Source: JAYPHU01 sp038127535 | Lineage (GTDB): Bacteria > Pseudomonadota > Alphaproteobacteria > Rhodospirillales > UBA2165 | NCBI GenBank assembly: GCA_038127535.1 | Contig: JAYPHU010000003.1 | Coordinates: forward strand, 62,001 to 126,000 | DNA length: 64,000 nucleotides | Direction: 5' to 3' | Shown: positions 23,755 to 31,590 of the stretch, piece by piece | Numbering within the stretch: the first letter of the stretch is position 1 | How the letters are laid out: each line of letters starts with the position of its first letter | Translations under genes and position numbers: made by a program | The notes under the pieces: generated by a model | Told to the model about the DNA's origin: nothing | Databases searched by the model: none | What the model saw: only the letters and a program-made list of their open reading frames with translations

Positions 23755-26511
23755 ATGCTTGATTCCCTCGCCCAGCGGCTCTTCGGCTCGGCTAACGACC
23801 GATATGTGAAGGGGCTCGCCAAGATCGTCGACGAGATCAGCGCGCTTGAGCCGGAGATGGAAAAACTCTCCGACGATCAACTCGCGCAGCAAACGCCTGC
23901 ATTCCGGGAACGCCTGGAAAACGGCGAGGAACTGGATGCGATTCTGCCGGAAGCTTTCGCCACTGTCCGGGAAGTTGCTAAACGCACTCTGGGTGAACGG
24001 CCCTTCGATGTGCAGCTCATGGGCGGCATGGTCCTGCACCGGGGCATGATCGCTGAAATGAAGACCGGCGAAGGTAAGACACTCTGTAGTACCCTACCCG
24101 TCTATCTCAATGCGCTTAGCGGCAAGGGCGTGCACGTGGTTACCGTGAACGATTATCTGGCCCGGCGCGACGCCGCATGGATGGGCCGGATTTACGAGCG
24201 GCTGGGCCTGACCGTCGGCTGCATCATTCCGAACCTCTCGGACGAGGAGCGCCGGGTTGCCTACGCGGCCGATGTCACCTACGGCACCAACTCCGAATTC
24301 GGGTTCGACTACCTTCGCGACAATATGAAGTTCACCCTGGACGAAATGGTCCAACGGCCATTCAACTACGCCATCGTCGATGAGGTCGACTCGATCCTGA
24401 TCGATGAGGCGCGGACTCCGCTGATCATCTCCGGTGCAGCCGAAGACTCATCCGAGATGTATAACCGGATTGATCAGGTCATCCCGCAGCTTGAGCCCGA
24501 GCATTACGAAAAAGACGAAAAAGCCAAGTCGGTCACCCTGACCGACGAGGGCAATGAACGGGTCGAGGAAATCCTGGGCAAGATGGGCATGCTTAGCGAC
24601 GGCGGCATGTATGATCTCTCCAACATCGCACTTGTGCACCATGTCAACCAGGCGCTGCGTGCGCACAAGTTGTTCGAGCGGGATACGGACTACATCGTCA
24701 AGGACAGCCAGGTCATCATCATCGACGAATTCACCGGCCGAATGATGGAAGGCCGGCGTTATTCAGAGGGCCTGCACCAGGCGTTGGAGGCCAAGGAAGG
24801 CGTCGAGATCGCCAACGAAAATCAGACCCTGGCGTCGATAACCTATCAGAACTATTTCCGCATGTATCCCAAGCTGGCCGGCATGACCGGTACGGCCATG
24901 ACTGAAGCCGGTGAGTTTTCTGAAATCTACAAGCTGGAAGTCGCGGAAATCCCCACCAATTTGGAATGCGTCCGTGCCGATCGCGATGACGAGGTCTATC
25001 GGACCACCGGTGAAAAACACAACGCCATCGTCGAGCTGGTCAAAGAATGTCAGGCGAACGGTCAGCCGGTCCTGGTCGGCACGGTCTCCATCGAGAAATC
25101 TGAGGTCATCTCCGCCCTGTTCAACAAGGAAAAGATCCCGCACCAGGTATTGAACGCTCGGCACCATGAGCAAGAGGCCTATATCATCGCCCAGGCCGGC
25201 GCGCCGGGCACGGTGACCATCGCCACCAATATGGCGGGCCGGGGCACCGATATTCAGTTGGGCGGCAATGTGGACATGCTGATCCAGCAGGAAGCCGAAA
25301 AGGTCAAGGACGACGCCAAGCTGGCAGAGATCGATGAACGCATCCGCCAGGAAGTGGCGGACGGCAAGGAAAAGGCCAAGGCCGCGGGCGGGTTATTCGT
25401 GATCGGTACCGAACGCCACGAAAGCCGCCGCATCGACAACCAGCTGCGGGGCCGATCCGGCCGTCAGGGTGATCCCGGCGCGTCCCGGTTCTTCCTGTCC
25501 CTGGAAGACGATCTGATGCGTATCTTCGGCTCGGAACGGATGGACGGCATGCTGCAAAAACTGGGCTTGGAAGACGGCGAAGCCATCGTCCACCGCTGGA
25601 TCAACAAGGCGCTCGAAAAAGCGCAGCAGAAGGTTGAGGCCCGCAACTTCGACATCCGGAAGAACCTGCTGAAATTCGACGACGTGATGAACGATCAGCG
25701 GAAAGTGGTCTACGAACAGCGCCGCGAAATGATGGACGCCACCGATGTGTCGGAAACCATCGGCGATATGCGCGACAATGTCATCGATCTGATGGTCAGC
25801 CGCGCCATGCCGGAAAAGGCCTACGCCGAACAATGGGAGATGGATTTCCTGCACGAGGAAGTCTTACGGGTATTCGGGCTCGATCTGCCGGTCCAGGACT
25901 GGGCCAAGGAAGAAGGCGTCGCCGATGCCGAGGTCAGCGACCGGATCGCCGATGCCGCCAAAAAGAAAATGGCGGAGAAAGCAGCGACCTGGGGCCCGGA
26001 CGTCATGCGCGATGTCGAGAAAAGCCTGCTGCTTCAGGTTCTGGATCAGGTCTGGAAAGAACATCTGCTCGCCCTGGATCACCTGCGCCAAGGCATCGGG
26101 CTCCGCGCCTATGGCCAGAAAGACCCGCTCAACGAATACAAGTCCGAAGCCTTCGAGATGTTCAACGGCATGCTGACCGAACTGGACGACCGGGTCACCA
26201 TGATCATGAGCCACTTGGAGCTGCAGGTCGCGCCGGTCGACGGCTTTGACATGTTCGGCAACAGCGGTATCGAGACCTACGAGAACTTCGATGAACTGAC
26301 CGCCTTCGATACGGATGCGGAGCCGGTTGTCATGGAGGGAGAGGCCGGCGGAACGGGATATGCTCCGGTGGCATCCTCGCCCCTAACGCTGCGTCAGGCG
26401 GCGGAAGAGCCCGATCCTGACGACCCCGCGACCTGGGGCAAGGTCGGCCGCAATGCACCCTGCCCCTGCGGCTCGGGCAAGAAATTCAAGCACTGCCACG
26501 GCGCGAATTAG
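23755..26511 (+). CDS. secA: Preprotein translocase ATPase SecA
   Basis: A full-length, 918-residue SecA. The Walker A motif is EMKTGEGKTL (about residues 101-110), the DEAD-like motif is AIVDEVDSILIDEARTPL, and the second nucleotide-binding domain carries ATNMAGRGTDIQLGG and RIDNQLRGRSGRQGDPG. The C-terminus ends in a complete zinc-binding SEC-C motif, NAPCPCGSGKKFKHCHG, which contacts SecB and phospholipid. SecA drives post-translational export through SecYEG. AGAGGA precedes the ATG. The gene is monocistronic and followed by nearly 400 bases of repeats. No irregularity was seen. Confidence 0.98.
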   Translation: MLDSLAQRLFGSANDRYVKGLAKIVDEISALEPEMEKLSDDQLAQQTPAFRERLENGEELDAILPEAFATVREVAKRTLGERPFDVQLMGGMVLHRGMIAEMKTGEGKTLCSTLPVYLNALSGKGVHVVTVNDYLARRDAAWMGRIYERLGLTVGCIIPNLSDEERRVAYAADVTYGTNSEFGFDYLRDNMKFTLDEMVQRPFNYAIVDEVDSILIDEARTPLIISGAAEDSSEMYNRIDQVIPQLEPEHYEKDEKAKSVTLTDEGNERVEEILGKMGMLSDGGMYDLSNIALVHHVNQALRAHKLFERDTDYIVKDSQVIIIDEFTGRMMEGRRYSEGLHQALEAKEGVEIANENQTLASITYQNYFRMYPKLAGMTGTAMTEAGEFSEIYKLEVAEIPTNLECVRADRDDEVYRTTGEKHNAIVELVKECQANGQPVLVGTVSIEKSEVISALFNKEKIPHQVLNARHHEQEAYIIAQAGAPGTVTIATNMAGRGTDIQLGGNVDMLIQQEAEKVKDDAKLAEIDERIRQEVADGKEKAKAAGGLFVIGTERHESRRIDNQLRGRSGRQGDPGASRFFLSLEDDLMRIFGSERMDGMLQKLGLEDGEAIVHRWINKALEKAQQKVEARNFDIRKNLLKFDDVMNDQRKVVYEQRREMMDATDVSETIGDMRDNVIDLMVSRAMPEKAYAEQWEMDFLHEEVLRVFGLDLPVQDWAKEEGVADAEVSDRIADAAKKKMAEKAATWGPDVMRDVEKSLLLQVLDQVWKEHLLALDHLRQGIGLRAYGQKDPLNEYKSEAFEMFNGMLTELDDRVTMIMSHLELQVAPVDGFDMFGNSGIETYENFDELTAFDTDAEPVVMEGEAGGTGYAPVASSPLTLRQAAEEPDPDDPATWGKVGRNAPCPCGSGKKFKHCHGAN

Positions 26512-26534
26512 GGCGCTTCTCCTAATCCCCCCCT

Positions 26535-26872
26535 TCCGTCATCCACGGGCTTGACCCGTGGATCCATTTTTAAATTAACGTGGATACGCGGATCACGGCC
26601 TGACGGCCGGTCCGCGCCTGCCTGCGCGAAGCTGAAGCTTCGCTTCGGCGAAGGCAGGCATGGCGAAAATGGGGTTGTCTGTGTATAGGACATAATCCCG
26701 CGCACGATGCAAAATTAGTTCACCACGAAGTTCACGAAAGAAGCTGTCCGCTCCCCATTCCCTTCTGCGTCGTGCCCGACCCGCCCGATATCTATCGGGC
26801 GGCTGTCGGGTAACCATGGCTGCTGATCCATGGTCCCCCGACAATCGCTTCGCGAGCCGGGGGTGACGCATT
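26535..26872. repeat. Cluster of intergenic palindromic repeats
   Basis: The 393-base gap between secA and the aldehyde oxidoreductase has no gene. It holds three elements: the composite CCGTCATCCACGGG/CCCGTGGATCC element with GGATCACGGCCTGACGGCC (26535-26617, copy at 18739-18834); a GCCTGCC/GGCAGGC stem with an inner GAAGCTTCGCTTCGG part (26616-26659, related to 3769-3850); and CCCGCCCGATATCTATCGGG with CCATGGCTGCTGATCCATGG (26764-26872). The second may terminate secA transcription. Confidence 0.7.
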
Positions 26873-26904
26873 TGGTAGAGACGGATGAATAAGGGGGACG
26901 ACCC

Positions 26905-28608
26905 CTAAGCCATCATTTCGTCGAGGTACTTCTTCACGTCGGCTGCGCGGTGGCGCTGCTTTTTACCCGTGGGCTGGATGCCTTCATCGAAGAAGAACTC
27001 CGGCAGCTCATCATCTTCGACCGTAAAGCCGGCCTTCTCGTTGAACTCCCACTCCATGGCCAGAGTTTCCTTACCCAGTTCCATGAAGAAGTCTTCGGTG
27101 AGCTCCGTGCCCTGCGCTTCGTTCAGCGCGTTGACCACGAAATCCATATGGACGTTGGTGACCGAGCGGCCGAACAGACAAAGCCCCAGCGAGTCCGCGG
27201 CGGCGCAAATCTTCTGGATGTCCAAGCTGGCCTCGACCAGCTCTTCCGTCGATTTGTCGTCGCACAGGAACTGCGGGATGTTGCCGGTGGTGTGATCCGC
27301 GCCTTGAGCCGTTGACATCATGGAGATGCCGGTGACTTCGATCTGGCGGGGGTCATAGGCGCTGATCCCCTGCTTTTTGACCACGGGCACGCGCTTTACG
27401 CCGTAATGTTCGCCGACCCGGGCCGTGCCCTGGGCCAACAGCTTGCCGCGCTCGTTGCCTTCGCGGATATCCTGCAGGGCCTTGGCCATGAATTCTGGAT
27501 CGCCGAATTCCCCCTCGCCGGCTTCCATAAGAACGCCGAGCATGGCGCCGACCTCAATCGTATCAATGCCAAGATCGTTGGCCATGTGGTTGAGCCGGGC
27601 AACGTCGTCCGGGTCTTCGATGCCGCAGTTGCTGCCCATCAGGCCGAGGGTCTCGTACTCCATCGGGGAGACCATTTCCTCGCCCTTCTCGTCCACATAG
27701 ATGTTAGAGCATTGAATCTGACAGCCGGGCATGCAGGCGTGGGTCGTCTCGCCACCCCGTTCCAGGTTCAGATCACGGATATAGTTGCCGCCGATCTTGA
27801 GCGGGCCGTCTTCGACCATGGTGCCGGCGCTGAAGTTGCGGGTCGGCAGGCCGCCTACTTTATTCGTAAAGTCGCCGACCATGGCGGTGCCGTATTTACG
27901 GAACGCATCAATCGCCGGATCCTCGTCCAGCCATTGGCCGTATTGCCGGACCGAGCCCATGAGTTTCTTGCGGTCATGGAAGGTCGGCATCTTGTTGCGG
28001 TCGATGACGATGGCTTTGACCTTCTTGCTGCCCATGACGGCGCCGACGCCGCCCCGTGCGGCGATCCGATAGGGCCGGCCTTCCGGATCGGTGAAGGAGA
28101 TACCGGCCATCAGGCCCTGGTACTCGCCGACCTGGCTGATCAGGCCCAGGCTGATTTTGTCGCCGTACTTCTCGAACAGTTTCATCGCCGTTTCGGTGGT
28201 GCCCATGCCGAGATACTCGTCGGCCGGCTCGAACGTGATCTCACCTTCCTTGGTGATGCGGATGACCACCCAGTCGTCGGAGGCGCCGTAAAGATTAATG
28301 CCGGAGATTTCGAGCTGGCCCATGGCAAAAGCAAAGGTGCCGCCGGAATTGGCTTCCTTGATGCCGCCTGTCAGCGGGCTTTTGCAGCCGACGCTCAACC
28401 GGTTGGCGTTGGAGAAGTTCGATCCCGCAAACGGACCGGCGGAGAAGATCAGCGGATTGTCGGGGCCCAGCGGGTCCACCGTAGCCACATTCTTTTCCAG
28501 CAAGGTCTTCGCTATCAGATAGCGGCCCACTTTGATGGTATCCAGACCGTCGACTTCATCGGTCTCGATTCTGCGGTCGTTGAGATTGATATGAAGGTAT
28601 TTGCGCAT
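26905..28608 (-). CDS. Aldehyde:ferredoxin oxidoreductase-family tungsten/molybdenum enzyme
   Basis: A 567-residue protein of the AOR family. The start is taken at the ATG at 28608 (MRKYLHINL), with GAGGCG upstream. Family landmarks are FSAGPFAGSNFSNANRLSVG, ARGGVGAVMGSKKVKAIV in the bis-pterin region, the CMPGCQIQC cluster motif and a further cysteine in SLGLCLFG. The [4Fe-4S] spacing is C-x3-C-x3-C instead of C-x2-C-x3-C, as in a less studied AOR subfamily. Such enzymes oxidise aldehydes or reduce acids with a W- or Mo-pterin cofactor and ferredoxin. No ferredoxin, partner subunit or pterin gene is adjacent. An anaerobic-type enzyme among many O2-using oxygenases is notable. Confidence 0.85.
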   Translation of the reverse strand: MRKYLHINLNDRRIETDEVDGLDTIKVGRYLIAKTLLEKNVATVDPLGPDNPLIFSAGPFAGSNFSNANRLSVGCKSPLTGGIKEANSGGTFAFAMGQLEISGINLYGASDDWVVIRITKEGEITFEPADEYLGMGTTETAMKLFEKYGDKISLGLISQVGEYQGLMAGISFTDPEGRPYRIAARGGVGAVMGSKKVKAIVIDRNKMPTFHDRKKLMGSVRQYGQWLDEDPAIDAFRKYGTAMVGDFTNKVGGLPTRNFSAGTMVEDGPLKIGGNYIRDLNLERGGETTHACMPGCQIQCSNIYVDEKGEEMVSPMEYETLGLMGSNCGIEDPDDVARLNHMANDLGIDTIEVGAMLGVLMEAGEGEFGDPEFMAKALQDIREGNERGKLLAQGTARVGEHYGVKRVPVVKKQGISAYDPRQIEVTGISMMSTAQGADHTTGNIPQFLCDDKSTEELVEASLDIQKICAAADSLGLCLFGRSVTNVHMDFVVNALNEAQGTELTEDFFMELGKETLAMEWEFNEKAGFTVEDDELPEFFFDEGIQPTGKKQRHRAADVKKYLDEMMA

Positions 28609-28774
28609 GATCGCCTCGTTCCGTTTCACTCTTTTGGAGATTGTTCGTTGTGCAAACCATTTTGCCGATTTGCTCCCGGCTTTCCATCCCTAATTTGGAA
28701 TAATTCGCAGAATGAACAAGATTTGAAGGGAACATGCCCCGTGCCAGGTTTGTCCTGACCAAAGAAGGGGTGTT

Positions 28775-29392
28775 ATGCTCCGGCCCATGTCAGATGAAAT
28801 CATCATTCTCACGGGCGAAGCCGAGGCGCCGTTCCTCACCAGGGTTCTGGAGGAACAAAATGCAGCGCTGCGGATTACCCATGTGGGCGACGAGGCGGCG
28901 CTGACCGCGCTTGCCGGGCGGACTGAGGGTCTAGCTGGGTCCCGGCTGATCGCCTATTGCTCTTCCGTTATTGTGCCGGCAGACATTCTCAATCAGCTTC
29001 GCGGGCCGTCCTATAATTTTCATCCTGGTCCGCCGTCTTATCCCGGCGTTTACCCCGCCAACTTCGCCATCTATGAGGGCGCGGCCAAGTTCGGCATCAC
29101 GGTCCATGAAATGGCGGAGAGTGCGGACGCCGGCGCCATCGTCGCCACGGCGTGGTTTGATGTGCCGGACGACTTTACGTCCTCGAAACTGGAGGAGAAG
29201 GCCTACATCCTGCTCTACCAGGTCTTCTGTCAATTGGCGCCGCAACTGGCGGACCTCTCCAAAGTCCTGTCCCCCATCGACGAAACCTGGGCCGATAAGA
29301 AATCCACCATGAAAGACTTCAAAGCCCTTTCCGCCGCCGCCGCCCCGGCCAGCGACGAGGAACGGGAACGCCACGAACGGGCCTTTTGGTAG
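28775..29392 (+). CDS. Stand-alone formyltransferase-domain protein
   Basis: A 205-residue protein with the N-terminal formyltransferase fold of methionyl-tRNA and GAR formyltransferases. The catalytic Asn-His-Asp set is visible in NFHPGPPSYPGVYP, GITVHEM and ESADAGAIV. The C-terminal tRNA-binding domain of Fmt is missing, so it is not a standard Fmt. It may use 10-formyltetrahydrofolate to formylate or deformylate a small molecule. The ATG at 28775 is preferred over one at 28787 because AGAAGGGG lies directly before it. It is divergent from the AOR gene and has no obvious operon partner. Confidence 0.75.
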   Translation: MLRPMSDEIIILTGEAEAPFLTRVLEEQNAALRITHVGDEAALTALAGRTEGLAGSRLIAYCSSVIVPADILNQLRGPSYNFHPGPPSYPGVYPANFAIYEGAAKFGITVHEMAESADAGAIVATAWFDVPDDFTSSKLEEKAYILLYQVFCQLAPQLADLSKVLSPIDETWADKKSTMKDFKALSAAAAPASDEERERHERAFW

Positions 29393-29416
29393 ACATTCCG
29401 CCCCGAACGCTCCAGA

Positions 29417-29512
29417 AATCAATCCTTCTAATTAATTGATTTTATTAACTTAAATGCCCCACTTCTAATTCTCCTTGTTTTAATCAATCGGTTGTATTAA
29501 TCGCTTGATTAA
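29417..29512. promoter_or_regulatory. Candidate TetR operators upstream of the efflux operon
   Basis: Two inverted repeats built from the same half-sites lie in an AT-rich stretch before the TetR start. The first is AATCAAT (29417-29423) facing ATTGATT (29435-29441). The second is TTAATCAA (29480-29487) facing TTGATTAA (29505-29512), ending sixteen bases before the ATG. Shared AATCAA/TTGATT half-sites in front of a TetR gene suggest autoregulatory binding sites that also control the efflux genes. The contrast with the GC-rich surroundings is strong. This is an inference from symmetry and position. Confidence 0.5.
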
Positions 29513-29527
29513 ATTTGGAGCCATCGC

Positions 29528-30226
29528 ATGTCGCCACAAACGAACCCCGTTCGAGGGGAAGACACCCGCACCCAGTTGCTCGACGCCGGTTTGCGCCTAT
29601 TCGCCCATCAGGGGTTTGACGGAGTCTCCACCCGGCAACTGGCGCAGGAGGCCGGCGTGAATATCGCCGCCATTGCCTATCACTTCGGCGGCAAGCGGGA
29701 GCTCTATCGCGCCGTGCTCACCCAATTGGTGGCGGATACGGATCCGGTGGTCGCTCCGGCGGCGGCAAAATTACAAACGGCCGTGGCGGCGGCCGGGCGG
29801 GACAAAAACATGCTGGCGGGCGTGGTCACCGGCTTTGTCGGCACCATCCTTCGCATGTTCATCGAAGATCATTTCATGAGATGGCGAGCCCCCCTGGTGA
29901 TGCGGGAATACGCCATGCCGTCTGAGGATTTCGACATTCTCTACGAGGGCCGCATCCGCCCGCTGCATGAGATTCTCACCAAGATCGTCGCCGCCGCCTC
30001 GAACAACCCGGCGGACGAGGAACGGGCCGCCATCGGTGCCCATACCATCATGGGACAAATCCTGGTGTTCGGCATCGCCCGGGTGATCCTCTGGAAACGG
30101 CTCGATTGGGAAGGCTACACGCCGGAACGGGTTCAAATCATCGAAGAGACAATTGTGCAGTCGGTGCTGGCGGCGCTGGGGCTCCCCGCCCCCGCCGGCG
30201 CACCGGGTCAAGGAGACGCACCATGA
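29528..30226 (+). CDS. TetR-family transcriptional repressor, CecR-like
   Basis: A 232-residue TetR regulator. The N-terminal helix-turn-helix is clear (TRTQLLDAGLRLFAHQGFDG, then TRQLAQEAGVNIAAIAYHFG). The long C-terminal domain resembles the CecR/YbiH (DUF1956) group that guards HlyD/RND-type efflux systems. GGAG precedes the ATG and two inverted repeats lie just upstream. Its stop overlaps the start of the adaptor gene by four bases (ATGA), so repressor, adaptor and pump form one operon. It would release the operators on binding a toxic ligand. Confidence 0.9.
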   Translation: MSPQTNPVRGEDTRTQLLDAGLRLFAHQGFDGVSTRQLAQEAGVNIAAIAYHFGGKRELYRAVLTQLVADTDPVVAPAAAKLQTAVAAAGRDKNMLAGVVTGFVGTILRMFIEDHFMRWRAPLVMREYAMPSEDFDILYEGRIRPLHEILTKIVAAASNNPADEERAAIGAHTIMGQILVFGIARVILWKRLDWEGYTPERVQIIEETIVQSVLAALGLPAPAGAPGQGDAP

Positions 30227-31590
30227 GCGAGGAACAAAAGCCGAGCTGGAAAAAGAGACTGCTGATCATTCCGCCGATCCTGATCGGCATCGCCATCGTC
30301 GCGGTCATGGTCCGCAGCAAACAAGCGCCGCAGCAGGCGGAAATTCAGGAAACCGCCCGCAAGGCCCGGATCATCACCGTTCCCAAGGTGAACGTCGTGC
30401 CGTCGGCCCGCGGCTTCGGCAATGTCTCCCCCGGCAAGGTCTGGGAAGGCGTCAGCGAGATCGCCGGCACGGTGATCGACATCCACCCACTGCTCAAGGT
30501 CGGCGCAATCATGCCCAAGGACACGGTTCTGATGCGGATCGATCAAACCGACTATGATCTGGCGGTGCGCCGGATCGAGGCCGATATCCGGGCGGCGCAG
30601 GCGCAACTGGCAGAGCTCGCCACCCGGCGCAAGAACACCCAAGCCTCCCTTGATATCGAAAAACGCAGCCTATCGCTGAGTGAACGGGAATTTGTGCGAA
30701 AGAAAGAACTGCTGGCGCGCAAGACGGTTGCCCAAGCAGCGGTCGATCAGGAAGAACGGAACCTGCTGGCGCGCCGGCAAAGCGTGCAGAACCTTCAAAA
30801 CAGTCTGAATCTTCTTCCGGCGGAACGGGATCGGCTGGCCGCCCAGGTGGCGGTTTTGGAAACCCGGCTGGCAGACGCCAAGCGGGATCTGACGCGCACC
30901 ACCCTAACCTTGCCCTTTGATGCTCGCATCTCGGCGGTGAATGTAGAGGCCCAGCAATTCGCCAAGGCCGGGCAAACCGTGGTCACCGCCGACAGTATCT
31001 CGGTGTCCGAAGTCTCCGCGCAAATTCAGCTCGACAAGCTGGTTTGGCTGGTCGATCCGTCCCGCTTCGCCAACATTGACGCGCGGCAAGCCTCGGAACA
31101 GCTTCAGGAAATGCTGGGCCTGAAACCGGTGGTTAAACTCAAAACCGGCAACGTGGCTGTCTCCTGGCCCGGCCGGGTGGCGCGGGTCAGTGACCGGGTC
31201 GATCCGCGTACCCGTACCGTCGGTGTGATCGTCGCTGTGGACAATCCCTACAAGCTGGACGGCCAGCGCCGCCCACCCCTCACTAAAAACATGTTCGTCG
31301 AGGTGGAATTCCGGGGCCCGGCCCAGCCGGATCAGATCGTCGTGCCCCGCGCTGCGCTGCACGGCAATAGGATTTATACTGTCGATCAAGATAGCCGGCT
31401 CAGGATCAAGACCATCGGCCTACGCTATGTCCAGGACGAGATCGCGGTGATCGCGGAAGGATTGAACGCAGGCGACCGGATCGTGATTTCCGACCTGATC
31501 CCGGCGATTGAGGGCATGCGCATCGACAGTGTGGATGACGGCCAAGCGCTCAAGGACCTGATCCGGGCCGCCGGCGGGGCCGAACAATGA
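30223..31590 (+). CDS. RND efflux periplasmic adaptor (membrane-fusion protein)
   Basis: A 455-residue adaptor. The start is the ATG at 30223, overlapping the TetR stop. A membrane anchor (LLIIPPILIGIAIVAVMV) is followed by a lipoyl half-motif, a long coiled-coil hairpin (residues about 120-230, with LARKTVAQAAVDQEERN at the tip), the second lipoyl half (RTTLTLPFDARISAVNVE) and beta-barrel/membrane-proximal domains (DPRTRTVGVIVAVDNP). It bridges the inner-membrane pump and an outer-membrane channel. No TolC gene is in the operon, so a channel from elsewhere must be used, possibly the TolC at the window start. It overlaps the pump gene by four bases. Confidence 0.92.
   Translation: MSEEQKPSWKKRLLIIPPILIGIAIVAVMVRSKQAPQQAEIQETARKARIITVPKVNVVPSARGFGNVSPGKVWEGVSEIAGTVIDIHPLLKVGAIMPKDTVLMRIDQTDYDLAVRRIEADIRAAQAQLAELATRRKNTQASLDIEKRSLSLSEREFVRKKELLARKTVAQAAVDQEERNLLARRQSVQNLQNSLNLLPAERDRLAAQVAVLETRLADAKRDLTRTTLTLPFDARISAVNVEAQQFAKAGQTVVTADSISVSEVSAQIQLDKLVWLVDPSRFANIDARQASEQLQEMLGLKPVVKLKTGNVAVSWPGRVARVSDRVDPRTRTVGVIVAVDNPYKLDGQRRPPLTKNMFVEVEFRGPAQPDQIVVPRAALHGNRIYTVDQDSRLRIKTIGLRYVQDEIAVIAEGLNAGDRIVISDLIPAIEGMRIDSVDDGQALKDLIRAAGGAEQ

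Noticed and set aside
27406..28758. A 450-codon open frame on the plus strand antisense to the aldehyde oxidoreductase
   Set aside because: The minus strand carries intact AOR motifs; the antisense translation shows no family pattern.
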